Shown: positions 28,228-39,266 of the stretch, piece by piece
How positions within the stretch are numbered: position 1 is the first letter of the stretch
Layout: every line of letters starts with the position of its first letter
Source of the DNA: Chiua virens
Taxonomy: Eukaryota; Basidiomycota; Agaricomycetes; Boletales; Boletaceae
DNA: 64,000 bases
NCBI GenBank assembly: GCA_019787685.1
Contig: JAHNUO010000009.1
Location: forward strand, 186,001-250,000
Reading direction: 5' to 3'
Notes under the pieces: generated by a model
What the model saw: only the letters and a program-made list of their open reading frames with translations
What the model was told of the DNA's origin: nothing
Databases searched by the model: none
Translations under genes and position numbers: made by a program

Positions 28228-31200
28228 GTGGATGTTATCCATCGATTGTGGGTGCGCTTCTGGCGATACAAAGGCGGCTCTTCAGGTGACCTCAATTGCA
28301 ACCTCAGCTCCATCATGCCCCTCGAAAGTCTTCCAGATATCTTCGACAACGCCACACATGACGCACTCGACAGGGCGGTGAAGGCAGACAAGCGAGTGTC
28401 TTACATGCGCTCTGATACATTTGGGTCGCTTTCTGATGCTATGGTCCTCCTCAATTCCATCATCCATCACTCGAAAGGGCATCTGAAATCCCAATACGCG
28501 GACATTACAGAGGCATTGGCCTTGCTAGAGACTCATGAAGAGTTGGTAGATGTGCTTCAATCTGCTTGGAAGCGTAGATCATTCCGAGAGGTTCGTAATC
28601 TCGGTGCGTGCTTATCATGCTTGTCTATTTGCCTGTACAAATGACATATGGCTATTATTCCAGCCATTCTCAGAGAACAGCAACGGATCCCATATCTGGG
28701 TGTGTTCTGCTTGCAGTACCATCCACCTGTTGCCATATCCTTACCCTCTTCTTCAGATCTCCAAAAGGGCCTCTCGGCGTCTTTTGAGACAACGTATCAT
28801 GGTGCAGCAGTAGATGGCTTCTATGAGTATTTGGCCTTGAATGAGAAGCGATTCAGGGTGACCAAAGACCCAGTGTACTATGCCAAGTTCTGCTCGATCG
28901 TCCAGAGTTCTGGGACAGGGAAATCAAGGATGTTAACAGAGGTATGTGCCAAGCACTGCCTTCATATAAATGCGGAGGCTGAATCGATCCCTTCTAGTTG
29001 AGCAAGAAGGATGTTATCGTGCTATACATGAACCTACGTGATTCAGGACCCTCGCTGACGGACAGGCTGACTTTCCCTGCCCGTGATCTAATCCCAGCGA
29101 CAATATTGACCGAATTCCCTTCTAATGAAGAGGAGTACCGAATCCATTGCTATGCGTTCTTCATCGCACTTTTCGATATCGTCGAGGAACAGCTGTCGAC
29201 GGAGCATTCCACCCGCAACTCCAAAACAAAAATCCTCCGATGGGCTCGCGAGATGTGCGATATGAGCTACTCTCCGACTCGGATCCACACCACGAGGAGT
29301 GATTTCTTTGACAAACTTTCGGAAAAATACAACAAGGTTTGGATGTCGTGTCTACCATGTCGGATTCGAATATGATAACATTTCGCAGGCTCATGTCGAT
29401 CTCGTCCGTCGCCTTGACGGAAGGCCCAGCAAAGGGGAATGGGCTGCTACTAATTCAGACGACGACAAAAACAACGATGTCGATGCCGCCGCAGATGGGA
29501 TCGAGAATATTTCTCTGTCAGGTGAATACGTCATGCAGTACCGGGATGTGACAACTCACTGACCTGTACGAACCAGGACCCAATCCTCGACGTTCTGATG
29601 CACCAAGATTCAAATTTTCTACGCCTCTGTTTGATGTATACGAGAAGATGACTGCCCGCCTCGGACATATCTTTCCTGGTGACTCCACCAACCCCAAGTT
29701 GGTGATCGCGCTCGACGAAGCGCAACCGCTCACATCGAAATGTAACGGAGGGTATCGCCCAGCGGACGTTTTCTGCCGGATTGTGAACGAATATTCTCAT
29801 CAAGATCGAGGAAAGCATGCAATCTGGGTTGTATTTGCGTCGACGACCTCCAGGGTTGCCGATTTCTCCCCACCAAATAAACAACGTCAGATTGCTTTCA
29901 ATTTCATTTGATTTTTCAACTCATTCGTTCTTCAGATAATTCCGCTCGTGTCTCCATTAACGGAGAGAAACTTTTCGAACCTTACACGCAGCTAGGATGG
30001 GATCAGAATGCACCCGAACTTCGAGAGACTGATATCAAGGATGTTTCTCGGCTTAAACACATTGCGAGCTTCGGGAGACCTTTGTATGTCCCATTCTCTG
30101 TCAAAGCCAACGACTTGCCTAATTCTTGTCTACAGGTGGAAATCTCTTGAGACTTCGCTCGATAACGTTCAACTAGTGATGGATACTGCCTCCTCCAAGT
30201 TATGTGGAACTCCAGAGTTTGATGCAAAGGACACGCACCAGATGCTCGCAGTACTGGGACAACGATTTGGGCTGGATATCGCTCTTGGACATCCGGATTC
30301 GGTGGGGCACTTGGAGAAAGGAGTCGCGAGCCACATGCGCATATGTCTCTCCACCACACCAGACCGCATTTGGAGGTTTACAAAGTATCCCTCAGAGCCA
30401 ATACTGTCCTGTGCCGCAGCGTACGCCTTGCATGATAGCCCAGAGAGGCTACCTGCTTGTCTGGAAAACCTGTTACAAGCGTTGAATGGGGGTATGATTG
30501 ATAAGGGGAAACGGGGGGAAATGGCTAGTCGTTTACTGTGGCTTCTGGCCAAGGACTTGTACGTCCGCACGAAGGCGAAGAACAAGGAGACCGAGTGGCC
30601 AAAGACGTTCGACGCACATCTAGCGGACTGTCAGATGATCTCTGTCGTGGATTGGCTCGAATTCGTTTTTGGACCGCAAATCTGGAACGGTAAGGAGAAG
30701 AAAGCCTCGATTGCGCACGAAGCGTTCAAAAACGCCTATCTTAATTTTTCGCATTGGGTGTCTATGGACACCGACATTAATAAGTCAAAAGGACTAGGGT
30801 CAGTGATGAAATTCCCGTTTGATCGGCTTGACTTCTAACAATACGCTGCGTAGATTTGACGAGTGGACGCTACGTCACTGGATGAGGACCAGCGCAGTGC
30901 AGTGCAGCCACCAACAACCTCGCATCGACAAGGTGATCCCTATCTACTTTGAGGGCAAGCATGACAAAGCGTCAGTGGAGTTGCAAATGTCGCAGATATT
31001 CATTTCGGACAAGGCTCGGGAATCGACCGATTCCAAGAATGAATTGGCGCCCATCACCCGGGGCGGTATCAGCGGCCAAGACTCTGAAGTTCCGAAGCGC
31101 GAGCGTCCCAACGCCCTTCCTTACATTGCGATCATGGCGGATCTTGGCCAACCACCGTCATTTTCCGTTACCTTCCCAGAACGAGAGACGGATGATCGTT

Positions 31201-31430
31201 GCATGCGTATCTACGCTGCTGGTATCGACACGAGCACTTATCCGTTTTTAGCAAACCATAGTGCGCTCCTTAACAAGCTCCAGGAGCTCGTCCACATCGC
31301 GCAGCTTCCCAGTATTGAAAGATTCTTTGGAAAATATCTGGATGCGCAGGTGAACTTTGGGAGTACGCCGACTCGTAAACACATGCAGTGGGAACATGGG
31401 AAGAGTGTACCGGAGAAGAAACGAGCGTGA
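28228..31430 (+). CDS. CRN-like P-loop NTPase with C-terminal ExK nuclease-like motif, copy 1
   Basis: Eight exons: to 28603, 28664-28941, 28998-29336, 29389-29521, 29577-29885, 29936-30083, 30136-30798, 30854-31430. All have GT-AG introns of 50-60 nt and phases agree, giving about 940 residues. Walker A is QSSGTGKSR near residue 207, with Gln in place of the first Gly. A Walker B-like LVIALDEAQ is near 421. Near 780, RIDKVIPIYFEGK gives D-(8)-E-G-K followed by ELQMSQ, like a PD-(D/E)XK nuclease core. NTPase plus nuclease resembles Crinkler-type proteins and their transposon relatives (family-level knowledge). The 5' end is unresolved: no ATG heads the first open frame, and the first in-frame Met is at 28315. 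Confidence 0.7.
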
Positions 31431-31508
31431 TGTATTGGAGATCAAGGTTTTTTGTACATCACAAAATTTGTCAAACCGAAACATGCCCATGTATAGTCGT
31501 GTACCGCC

Positions 31509-31565
31509 GTATAAACCTAGTCTGGTGACCAGCCCGTCTATGAGGTCACCGGACTAGTATAAACC
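31509..31565. mobile_element. 39-bp hairpin insertion with 9-bp direct repeats
   Basis: GTATAAACC (31509-31517) and GTATAAACC (31557-31565) flank a 39-bp insert. Its ends are the inverted pair TAGTCTGGTGACC / GGTCACCGGACTA (one mismatch) around a 13-base loop. The matching place in the right arm (33414-33430 region) has one GTATAAACC and no insert. The 9-bp duplication fits MUL-type transposition. Confidence 0.75.
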
Positions 31566-31799
31566 TTGTAAATCCATGCTGGCGAAGCCGATCCGATAGA
31601 AACTCAAATTTTTATACTTGGTTGTGCATGCTCAGACACGCCAGTAATGGGATACCATTGCACTTATTCCGATACAGCAGAGTACATGGTATGTAGTACT
31701 ACTCCAAGTCCGTTGGTGCAAGAACCTAGTAATGACTGCCACACTTCGATCCCCTCTAGTACGAGTCAGGTTCAGGCTGTCCGTGGCCTCCGGAGGTCG

Positions 31800-33185
31800 A
31801 TCCCGCATTGCTGTGATGGTCATCACGATGGACTGCGCCGCGTGCATCCGGAAATGTTCCACAGGCGAGCAACTGTTCAAATGCTCACGCCGGAGCTGAT
31901 CCTGGTAGAATCTTGCAGGAAAGCAGGGTAGTTACCATTAGGCCATTTTGCAGGAAAGACTGTACCGTTGTTTTGGGTGCTTACTAGAGCAGAGCAGCCC
32001 ATAATCGAGATGGTGAGAACAACGATCATAGGGCCAGGCTTTCCTCTTTCCTGGTGGTTTTCAGCTTGCGTGAGACGCTACCTTGCAGTCCACGAACCAT
32101 CATCCCTAAAGGAGATCGTTGGGGTAGAATGCACCATGGCACAACTTGCAGCCGCATGGGTTTCCCCCGAGTAATGAAAGTGTTATGCTAGAATCACGCG
32201 GCGAAGATGCTGCTGAATGCGAGAACAGAAATCCCATGATTCCTTCGATGCATGACCAACAGCAAACCTTGGTGCATGTGCTACAAAGTAGATACTAACG
32301 TCAGAGCCCCGATAGGTAATGGGTACAGAATTGAAAAATTCTTACCAGCATCTCGTACATGTGGGGTTATCATTGATGGCGAGTCGTGACCAAGCAACAG
32401 GACCTAATAATAAAAATGTTAATTCGATGATTCAATCACGTCTCTAATGGATTTCATGTCATCCTCGTCTCTGGCACTCTGGGTTGGCACCCATCCAATC
32501 GTCAAGAATACGAACCAAAACTAGTGCTTACTACAGGTGTTGTGAGCATAGGGTTTCCAACGTTCGGAAGTTGGTTATTGGTGTTGAAGGACCCCAGTGA
32601 TGAATATTTAAATTCGGAAAACATATGATTACGTTATCATCTTTCTTCATGATCATCGGTTCAACCAGTCGTTCGCCGTCAGAACATGAACACAACGGAC
32701 TCGAGATAAAGCACAAACACAAACAGAAGGGGGTACTTTACCAATATCTCACTTCCTGCCCTGTGATAATATTTGTCTTGACTTCGTTCTTCACTGCCAC
32801 GGTTCGACTGTATCACGACCTCTTTCGACAACGTAAACTGTGTCGTGTACTGGCTTGTAGCCCTTCTCCATTGACCGCTCGAGTCGACTTCCATTGCTTC
32901 CCCGTCGAACATCTCAGCTGATCGGATAGTTTCGACTTTGTAAGTGTCCGACCAGTTACTAGACACGTCAAGCCAATGGATGTTTCCGTCGCGCGTCAAT
33001 ACAAACAGGCGTTTGCTATAACCACGCCAGGTAACGTTGATCGGGAATTTGGCAAGATGGCCATCCTCGCCATTGTGGATTCAGACGTCGCCCCGCCGCG
33101 TGGTAGTTGCGAGAAGGTTACTGTCGGGAGAATCCTTGACCGCAGCCAAAAAACTGCCGTGTTGTTGCGGCGTGAACGTTTGAAT
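31800..33185. other. Centre of the palindrome: gene debris
   Basis: Single-copy spacer between the arms. It holds a plus-strand piece like copia integrase (about 31980-32160) and a minus-strand exon series of an unrecognised protein (32531-33190). The rest has no recognisable signal. Confidence 0.6.
31980..32160 (+). pseudogene. Possible Ty1/copia integrase fragment
   Basis: Translation IIEMVRTTIIGPGFPLSWW...SSLKE has the spacing of the copia integrase C-terminal core (EMVR..L...GLPLSLWGEA....Y.......SLKG, family knowledge). It is short and isolated, with no flanking copia domains. Confidence 0.35.
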
Positions 33186-33190
33186 CGACC
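32531..33190 (-). pseudogene. Unrecognised gene fragment, possibly beta-propeller
   Basis: Minus-strand reading FTPQQHGSFLAAVKDS...RRGDV, TGA, IHNGEDGHLAKFPINV...LTRDGNIHWLDVSSNW stays in one frame across a TGA (about 33080). A further open piece (DGERLVEPMIMKKDDNVIIC) follows after a likely intron starting GTAAAGTACC. Repeated short strands with Trp/Asp look like a beta-propeller, but I cannot name the family. No start or end is visible, so it is a remnant. Confidence 0.35.
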
Positions 33191-36100
33191 TCTGGAGGCC
33201 ATGGACAGCCTGAACCTGACTCGTAGAGGAGATCGAAGTGTGGCAGTCATTATTAGGTTCTTGTACCAGCGGACTTGGAGTAGTACTACATACCATGTAC
33301 TCTGCTGTATCAGAATAAGTGCAATGTATCCCTGTGCACCACACTACTGGCGTGTCTGACTCTGGGCATGCACAACCAAGTATAAAATTTTGAGTTTCTA
33401 TCGCATGGATTTACATTGTAGGTTTATACGGTACACGACTATACATGGGCATGTTTTGGTTCGACAAATTTTGTGATCCAAAAACCTTGATCTCCAATAC
33501 ATTACGCTCGTTTCTTCTCCGGTACACTCTTCCCATGTTCCCACTGCATGTGTTTACGAGTCGGCGTACTCCCAAAGTTCACCTGCGCATCCAATATTTT
33601 CCAAAGAATCTTTCAATGCTGGGAAGCTGCGCGATGTGGACGAGCTCCTGGAGCTTGTTAAGGAGTGCACTATGGTTTGCTAAAAACGGATAAGTGCTCG
33701 TGTCGATACCAGCAGCGTAGATACGCATGCAACGATCATCCGTCTCTCGTTCTGGGAAGGTAACGGAAAATGACGGTGGTTGGCCAAGATCCGCCATGAT
33801 CGCAATGTAAGGAAGGGCGTTGGGACGCTCGCGCTTCGGAACTTCAGAGTCTTGGCCACTGATACCGCCCCGGGTGATGGGCGCCAATTCATTCTTGGAA
33901 TCGGTCGATTCCCGAGCCTTGTCTGAAATGAATATCTGCGACATTTGCAACTCCACTGACGCTTTGTCATGCTTGCCCTCAAAGTAGATAGGGATCACCT
34001 TGTCGATGCGAGGTTGTTGGTGGCTGCACTGCACTGCACTAGTCCTCATCCAATGACGTAGCGTCCACTCGTCAAATCTACGCAGCGTATTGTTAGAAGT
34101 CAAGCCGATCAAACGGGAATTTCATCACTGACCCTAGTCCTTTTGACTTATTAATGTCGGTGTCCATAGACACCCAATGCGAAAAATTAAGATAGGCGTT
34201 TTTGAACGCTTCGTGCGCAATCGAGGCTTTCTTCTCCTTACCGTTCCAGATTTGCGGTCCAAAAACGAATTCGAGCCAATCCACGACAGAGATCATCTGA
34301 CAGTCCGCTAGATGTGCGTCGAACGTCTTTGGCCACTCGGTCTCCTTGTTCTTCGCCTTCGTACGGACGTACAAGTCCTTGGCCAGAAGCCACAGCAAGC
34401 GACTAGCCATTTCCCCCCGTTTCCCCTTATCAATCATGCCCCCATTCAACGCTTGTAACAGGTTTTCCAGACAAGCAGGTAGCCTCTCTGGGCTATCATG
34501 CAAGGCGTACGCTGCGGCACAGGACAGTATTGGCTCTGAAGGATACTTTGTAAACCTCCAAATGCGGTCTGGTGTGGTGGAGAGACATATGCGCATGTGG
34601 CTCGCGACTCCTTTCTCCAAGTGCCCCACCGAATCCAGATGTCCAAGAGCGACATCCAGCCCAAATCGTTGTCCCAGTACTGCGAGCATCTGGTGCGTGT
34701 CCTTTGCATCAAACTCTGGAGTTCCACATAACTTGGAGGACGCAGTATCCATCACTAGTTGAACGTTATCGAGCGAAGTCTCAAGAGATTTCCACCTGTA
34801 GACAAGAATTAGGCAAGTCGTTGGCTTTGACAGAGAATGGGACATACAAAGGTCTCCCGAAGCTCGCAATGTGTTTAAGCCGAGAAACATCCTTGATATC
34901 AGTCTCTCGAAGTTCGGGTGCATTCTGATCCCATCCTAGCTGCGTGTAAGGTTCGAAAAGTTTCTCTCCGTTAATGGAGACACGAGCGGAATTATCTGAA
35001 GAACGAATGAGTTGAAAAATCAAATGAAATTGAAAGCAATCTGACGTTGTTTATTTGGTGGGGAGAAATCGGCAACCCTGGAGGTCGTCGACGCAAATAC
35101 AACCCAGATTGCATGCTTTCCTCGATCTTGATGAGAATATTCGTTCACAATCCGGCAGAAAACGTCCGCTGGGCGATACCCTCCGTTACATTTCGATGTG
35201 AGCGGTTGCGCTTCGTCGAGCGCGATCACCAACTTGGGGTTGGTGGAGTCACCAGGAAAGATATGTCCGAGGCGGGCAGTCATCTTCTCGTATACATCAA
35301 ACAGAGGCGTAGAAAATTTGAATCTTGGTGCATCAGAACGTCGAGGATTGGGCCCTGGTTCGTACAGGTCAGTGAGTTGTCACATCCCGGTACCGCATGA
35401 CGTATCCACCTGACAGAGAAATATTCTCGATCCCATCTGCGGCGGCATCGACATCGTTGTTTTTGTCGTCGTCTGAATTAGTAGCAGCCCATTCCCCTTT
35501 GCTGGGCCTTCCGTCAAGGCGACGGACGAGATCAACATGAGCCTGCGAAATGTTATCATATTCGAATCCGACATGGTAGACACGACATCCAAACCTTGTT
35601 GTATTTTTCCGAAAGTTTGTCAAAGAAATCACTCCTCGTGGTGTGGATCCGAGTCGGAGAGTAGCTCATATCGCACATCTCGCGAGCCCATCGGAGGATT
35701 TTTGTTTTGGAGTTGCGGGTGGAATGCTCCGTCGACAGCTGTTCCTCGACGATATCGAAAAGTGCGATGAAGAACGCATAGCAATGGATTCGGTACTCCT
35801 CTTCATTAGAAGGGAATTCGGTCAATATTGTCGCTGGGATTAGATCACGGGCAGGGAAAGTCAGCCTGTCCGTCAGCGAGGGTCCTGAATCACGTAGGTT
35901 CATGTATAGCACGATAACATCCTTCTTGCTCAACTAGAAGGGATCGATTCAGCCTCCGCATTTATATGAAGGCAGTGCTTGGCACATACCTCTGTTAACA
36001 TCCTTGATTTCCCTGTCCCAGAACTCTGGACGATCGAGCAGAACTTGGCATAGTACACTGGGTCTTTGGTCACCCTGAATCGCTTCTCATTCAAGGCCAA

Positions 36101-37235
36101 ATACTCATAGAAGCCATCTACTGCTGCACCATGATACGTTGTCTCAAAAGACGCCGAGAGGCCCTTTTGGAGATCTGAAGAAGAGGGTAAGGATATGGCA
36201 ACAGGTGGATGGTACTACAAGCAGAACACACCCAGATATGGGATCCGTTGCTGTTCTCTGAGAATGGCTGGAATGATAGCCACATGTCATTTGTACAGGC
36301 AAATAGACAAGCATGATAAGCACGCACCGAGATTACGAACCTCTCGGAATGATCTACGCTTCCAAGCAGATTGAAGCACATCTACCAACTCTTCATGAGT
36401 CTCTAGCAAGGTCAATGCCTCTGTATCGTCCGCGTATTGGGATTTCAGATGCCCTTTCGAGTGATGAATGATGGAATTGAGGAGGACCATAGCATCAAAA
36501 AGCGACCGAAATGTATCAGAGCGCATATAAGACACTCGCTTGTCTGCCTTCACCGCCCTGTCGAGTGCGTCATGTGTGGCGTTGTCGAAGGTATCTGGAA
36601 GACTTTCGAGGGGCATGATGGAGCTGAGGTTGCAATTGAGGTCACCTGAAGAGCCGCCTTTGTATCGCCAGAAGCGCACCCACAATCGATGGATAACATC
36701 CACAGCAAGTTGTCACTGTCCGCCGGATCGTTTGATGTGACTATTGTTCCTCGCTAGTGGCAGTTTGTCGTGACGGATACTACTAAGAGATGGATCTCCG
36801 ACTCGGATGCAGATCCAGCTCAGGCTGTTGTTCCTTTGAAAGAGCACTGGATCTGTCTTGAATATAGCGGACCAGATTGTGAGGACTATTGCAGTGCTAC
36901 TTATGATTGCGCCGCTTGCGACCTTCAAGTTCGTCCCGTAGGCTGAGATGTCTACCACGACCACTAAGGTGGATGGTTATGTAAGCATATGCATGCAGTT
37001 CAAAGTCTTTCGTGCCACGTAGACGACACTTGCTGGTTCGACACAAAGGGTTGCGAGATAACTACTTACATATAACCTACGACACGACCTTTGCGAAACG
37101 CTACCGCTCTGTCTCCATGATATGCATACCGAAATCCCGATGACCCTGCTCATTCCCGACTATCCCATCTTGTATCGTTACCTGACGGATGGCTTCTCAC
37201 TACCATTGCGGTATCGTCTCAACTAGAAACCGGTA
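33185..37235 (-). repeat. Right arm of large inverted repeat (palindrome)
   Basis: About 4.05 kb, reverse complement of the left arm. It lacks the MULE and the 39-bp hairpin and therefore preserves both pre-insertion sites. The outer end near 37200-37235 matches 24435-24480 with mostly transition differences. Confidence 0.9.
33579..36703 (-). pseudogene. CRN-like P-loop/nuclease gene, copy 2, 3' frameshift
   Basis: Same exon series as copy 1 on the other strand, with the same splice sites and nearly the same protein (Walker A QSSGTGKSR, DEAQ, EGK). One base is missing near 33594 relative to copy 1 (AAATATTGG against AAATATCTGG). The frame therefore ends in FGKYWMRR and loses the last ~30 residues. 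These lie after the nuclease-like motif, so loss of function is not certain. The 5' end is as unclear as in copy 1. Confidence 0.7.
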
Positions 37236-37405
37236 CTACCTGTGATGACCGGGGGTTAACAAGAATCAAGGACATGATTCAGAGGTGGTAGTGCGACCTG
37301 ATGGGATCCGATAAAGTGGAAGTGGCTGGCATGTGTAGGCTGGGCAACAAATAGCGCTTGCAAGTATCCTGTTTGCTGTCACCGTCTCCAGGGTACCAGC
37401 CGAAG

Positions 37406-37860
37406 ATGTTTCGCAGATTACTCGGAACGCCAAAGAACAGCGAGTCAATGTCGCTCAACTGAAGGTTCGGTACTGACTACAGTCCAAGCATCGGATGGTA
37501 GTGGTTCCACGTCTCATGACGCTGAGCAAACCGGAGGAAACCCGGACGAAAATCAAGACAAGGAAACCGAAAATTTAGTGACGGGACCCAGCGACGTCCA
37601 GCGACGGCCCTTCCGCCATTGTCAATCCGCAAAATGTATGGAAGACGATCGAGAGATCCATGGGAGAGGTCGCATACGTTCAGTTTCATTGCTCGCGGAC
37701 GGAAAGTACGCATTCAGCGGTGGAGGAGACAGTAAGATTCGGCAATGGCATCTGGAAGGTGGGGAGGAAGTTGGGATGGAAATCGACGCGGGGCCTACCT
37801 ACGATATTGTTGTATCACGGGATAGGCAAGTCCTTCGTATAACCTCAATCTTTTGAATGC
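37406..37860 (+). pseudogene. WD40-repeat gene remnant
   Basis: A possible start MFRRLLGTPKNSE at 37406, a short intron, an acidic linker (TGGNPDENQDKETENL), then one clear WD repeat: GRIRSVSLLADGKYAFSGGGDSKIRQWHLEGGEEVG and the start of the next blade (YDIVVSRDRQ). It stops at 37855 after barely one blade where such proteins have seven or more, so it is truncated. It lies just outside the right end of the palindrome. Confidence 0.5.
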
Positions 37861-39266
37861 AATTTCCATCGGAAGGGTATTAAGTGAATCGCTTGTCAGT
37901 CCAACTCAGCGTGAAGCTCGATAGCGTGGGGACTCAGTACTCAGCATTCAGTATTTAGAATTCAAGGCGGGTTGGCGAATGTCACCTGTTCGTTCGGAGC
38001 TGCGGGAGGTTTCCGTTTGGGGAACACTTTGGGAATGACTGCCAGTGGATTGGAAGGAGTTTAGAGTATCCCATAGTCCGGTTTGGGGATCATGATCATG
38101 GGGATCTATGGTGTTACGATCGATGATGGCGCCACGGCTACACGGCGCATCGCGACCGTGGCGGAATGTGAGCCCAATGTAATGGCTGTGGAGTTGTGAG
38201 TAATACCTTTCCCATACACGAGGCATGAAGACAACGCACCACCGTGATCGGTGACTTGAGGGAACAAACTTGTAAACAAAAATGACATCAAAGAGGGTGA
38301 TGGTGGTGCACAGATACGCGAGTTTAATACGCCGAAATGACCGCAATGTTCGGTATAAGCAATAGTCACGGCTGGTAGGTGGCTAGAGCTGTTGCCTGGT
38401 CACACCCGCCAACGGTAAAGTTAAATTCGGCAATATGGAAGCATGAATGCGGAAAAGAGGGTGCTAGCTATTTATGCTTATCACTGTTAGGTCGGACCCA
38501 GTTGACGAACCTAGCCGGTCGATTACGCCGCCTCCACTTCCGGACGTCGGTTGGACATTGGTGCGGATGATAAGAGGGTGTAGGCCAAGGTGTTGGGCGT
38601 ACGGGAGTACATACCAAAGAAGGAAGGTGGGGCCGCTAAAGAAAGAATGACGTCAAGGGTACCCGGCGTTGTTGTGAACGGGTGAACTTGATTGGTCCAA
38701 CTTAGTGCAATATTCCTTGAAGATGGCGCGCGGGTAAGTGACCCGTCGTTTGTTTCGCTGCAGGTCATAAACCATCGTGGATTCTCGCGCCATGTCCCTC
38801 TGATTTCCTCATCCATAGCTCATCAAGTCGACGGGCTAGAGGACTATCTTGGTTTAGTTGTTTTCCTTTCTATCACTCTCGTTGTCGTTGCTTAAAGTTA
38901 CCCGAACCTCAAACCCCACCGCTGGTCCGGCAGCCAGGTAACCCACGCCCTCTTTTTACTTGTTTCACGTCTCGAAGGACCTATTTTCTCCTCGTCCTTC
39001 CCCAATTACCTTATCGTTTCCCGACCGATCCTAACGGTCAAGCCGCTCCTGCCCGTCGCATATTGCCGTTGACCTTGTTGTCTTTCCTTGGAGCTTGCAC
39101 CTGCAGGCCACTAGATCAGTCTACCTTTTTGAAATCGGCGCGCGTCAAAAACTGTATGTTCCCAATCGTTCTATCTTTCATTCGGGAGTTGACGCATATT
39201 CGTTGTTCCACTCCAATACATGTACATACCCCCAGTCATCGATCACCTTTGACACCTCCTAGCATT
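37861..39266. other. Intergenic, includes upstream region of the Prm10-like gene
   Basis: No conserved gene recognised. An open minus-strand frame (38346-37948) has no known motif. CT-rich stretches at 38860-39060 (TTTTCCTTTCTATCACTCTC) are typical of promoter regions of expressed fungal genes. Confidence 0.5.

Larger units (their letters stand above)
24435..31800 (+). repeat. Left arm of large inverted repeat (palindrome)
   Basis: After removal of the MULE (24689-27974) the arm is about 4.08 kb. It matches the reverse complement of 33185-37235 along its length. Encoded proteins of the two arms are nearly identical (2 differences in one 276-residue block), while the outer ~250 bp and inner ~300 bp show more changes and small indels. 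Boundaries are approximate. Confidence 0.9.

Noticed and set aside
37948..38346. 132-codon minus-strand frame as a gene
   Set aside because: No ATG-supported motif, no intron signals, no recognisable domain.
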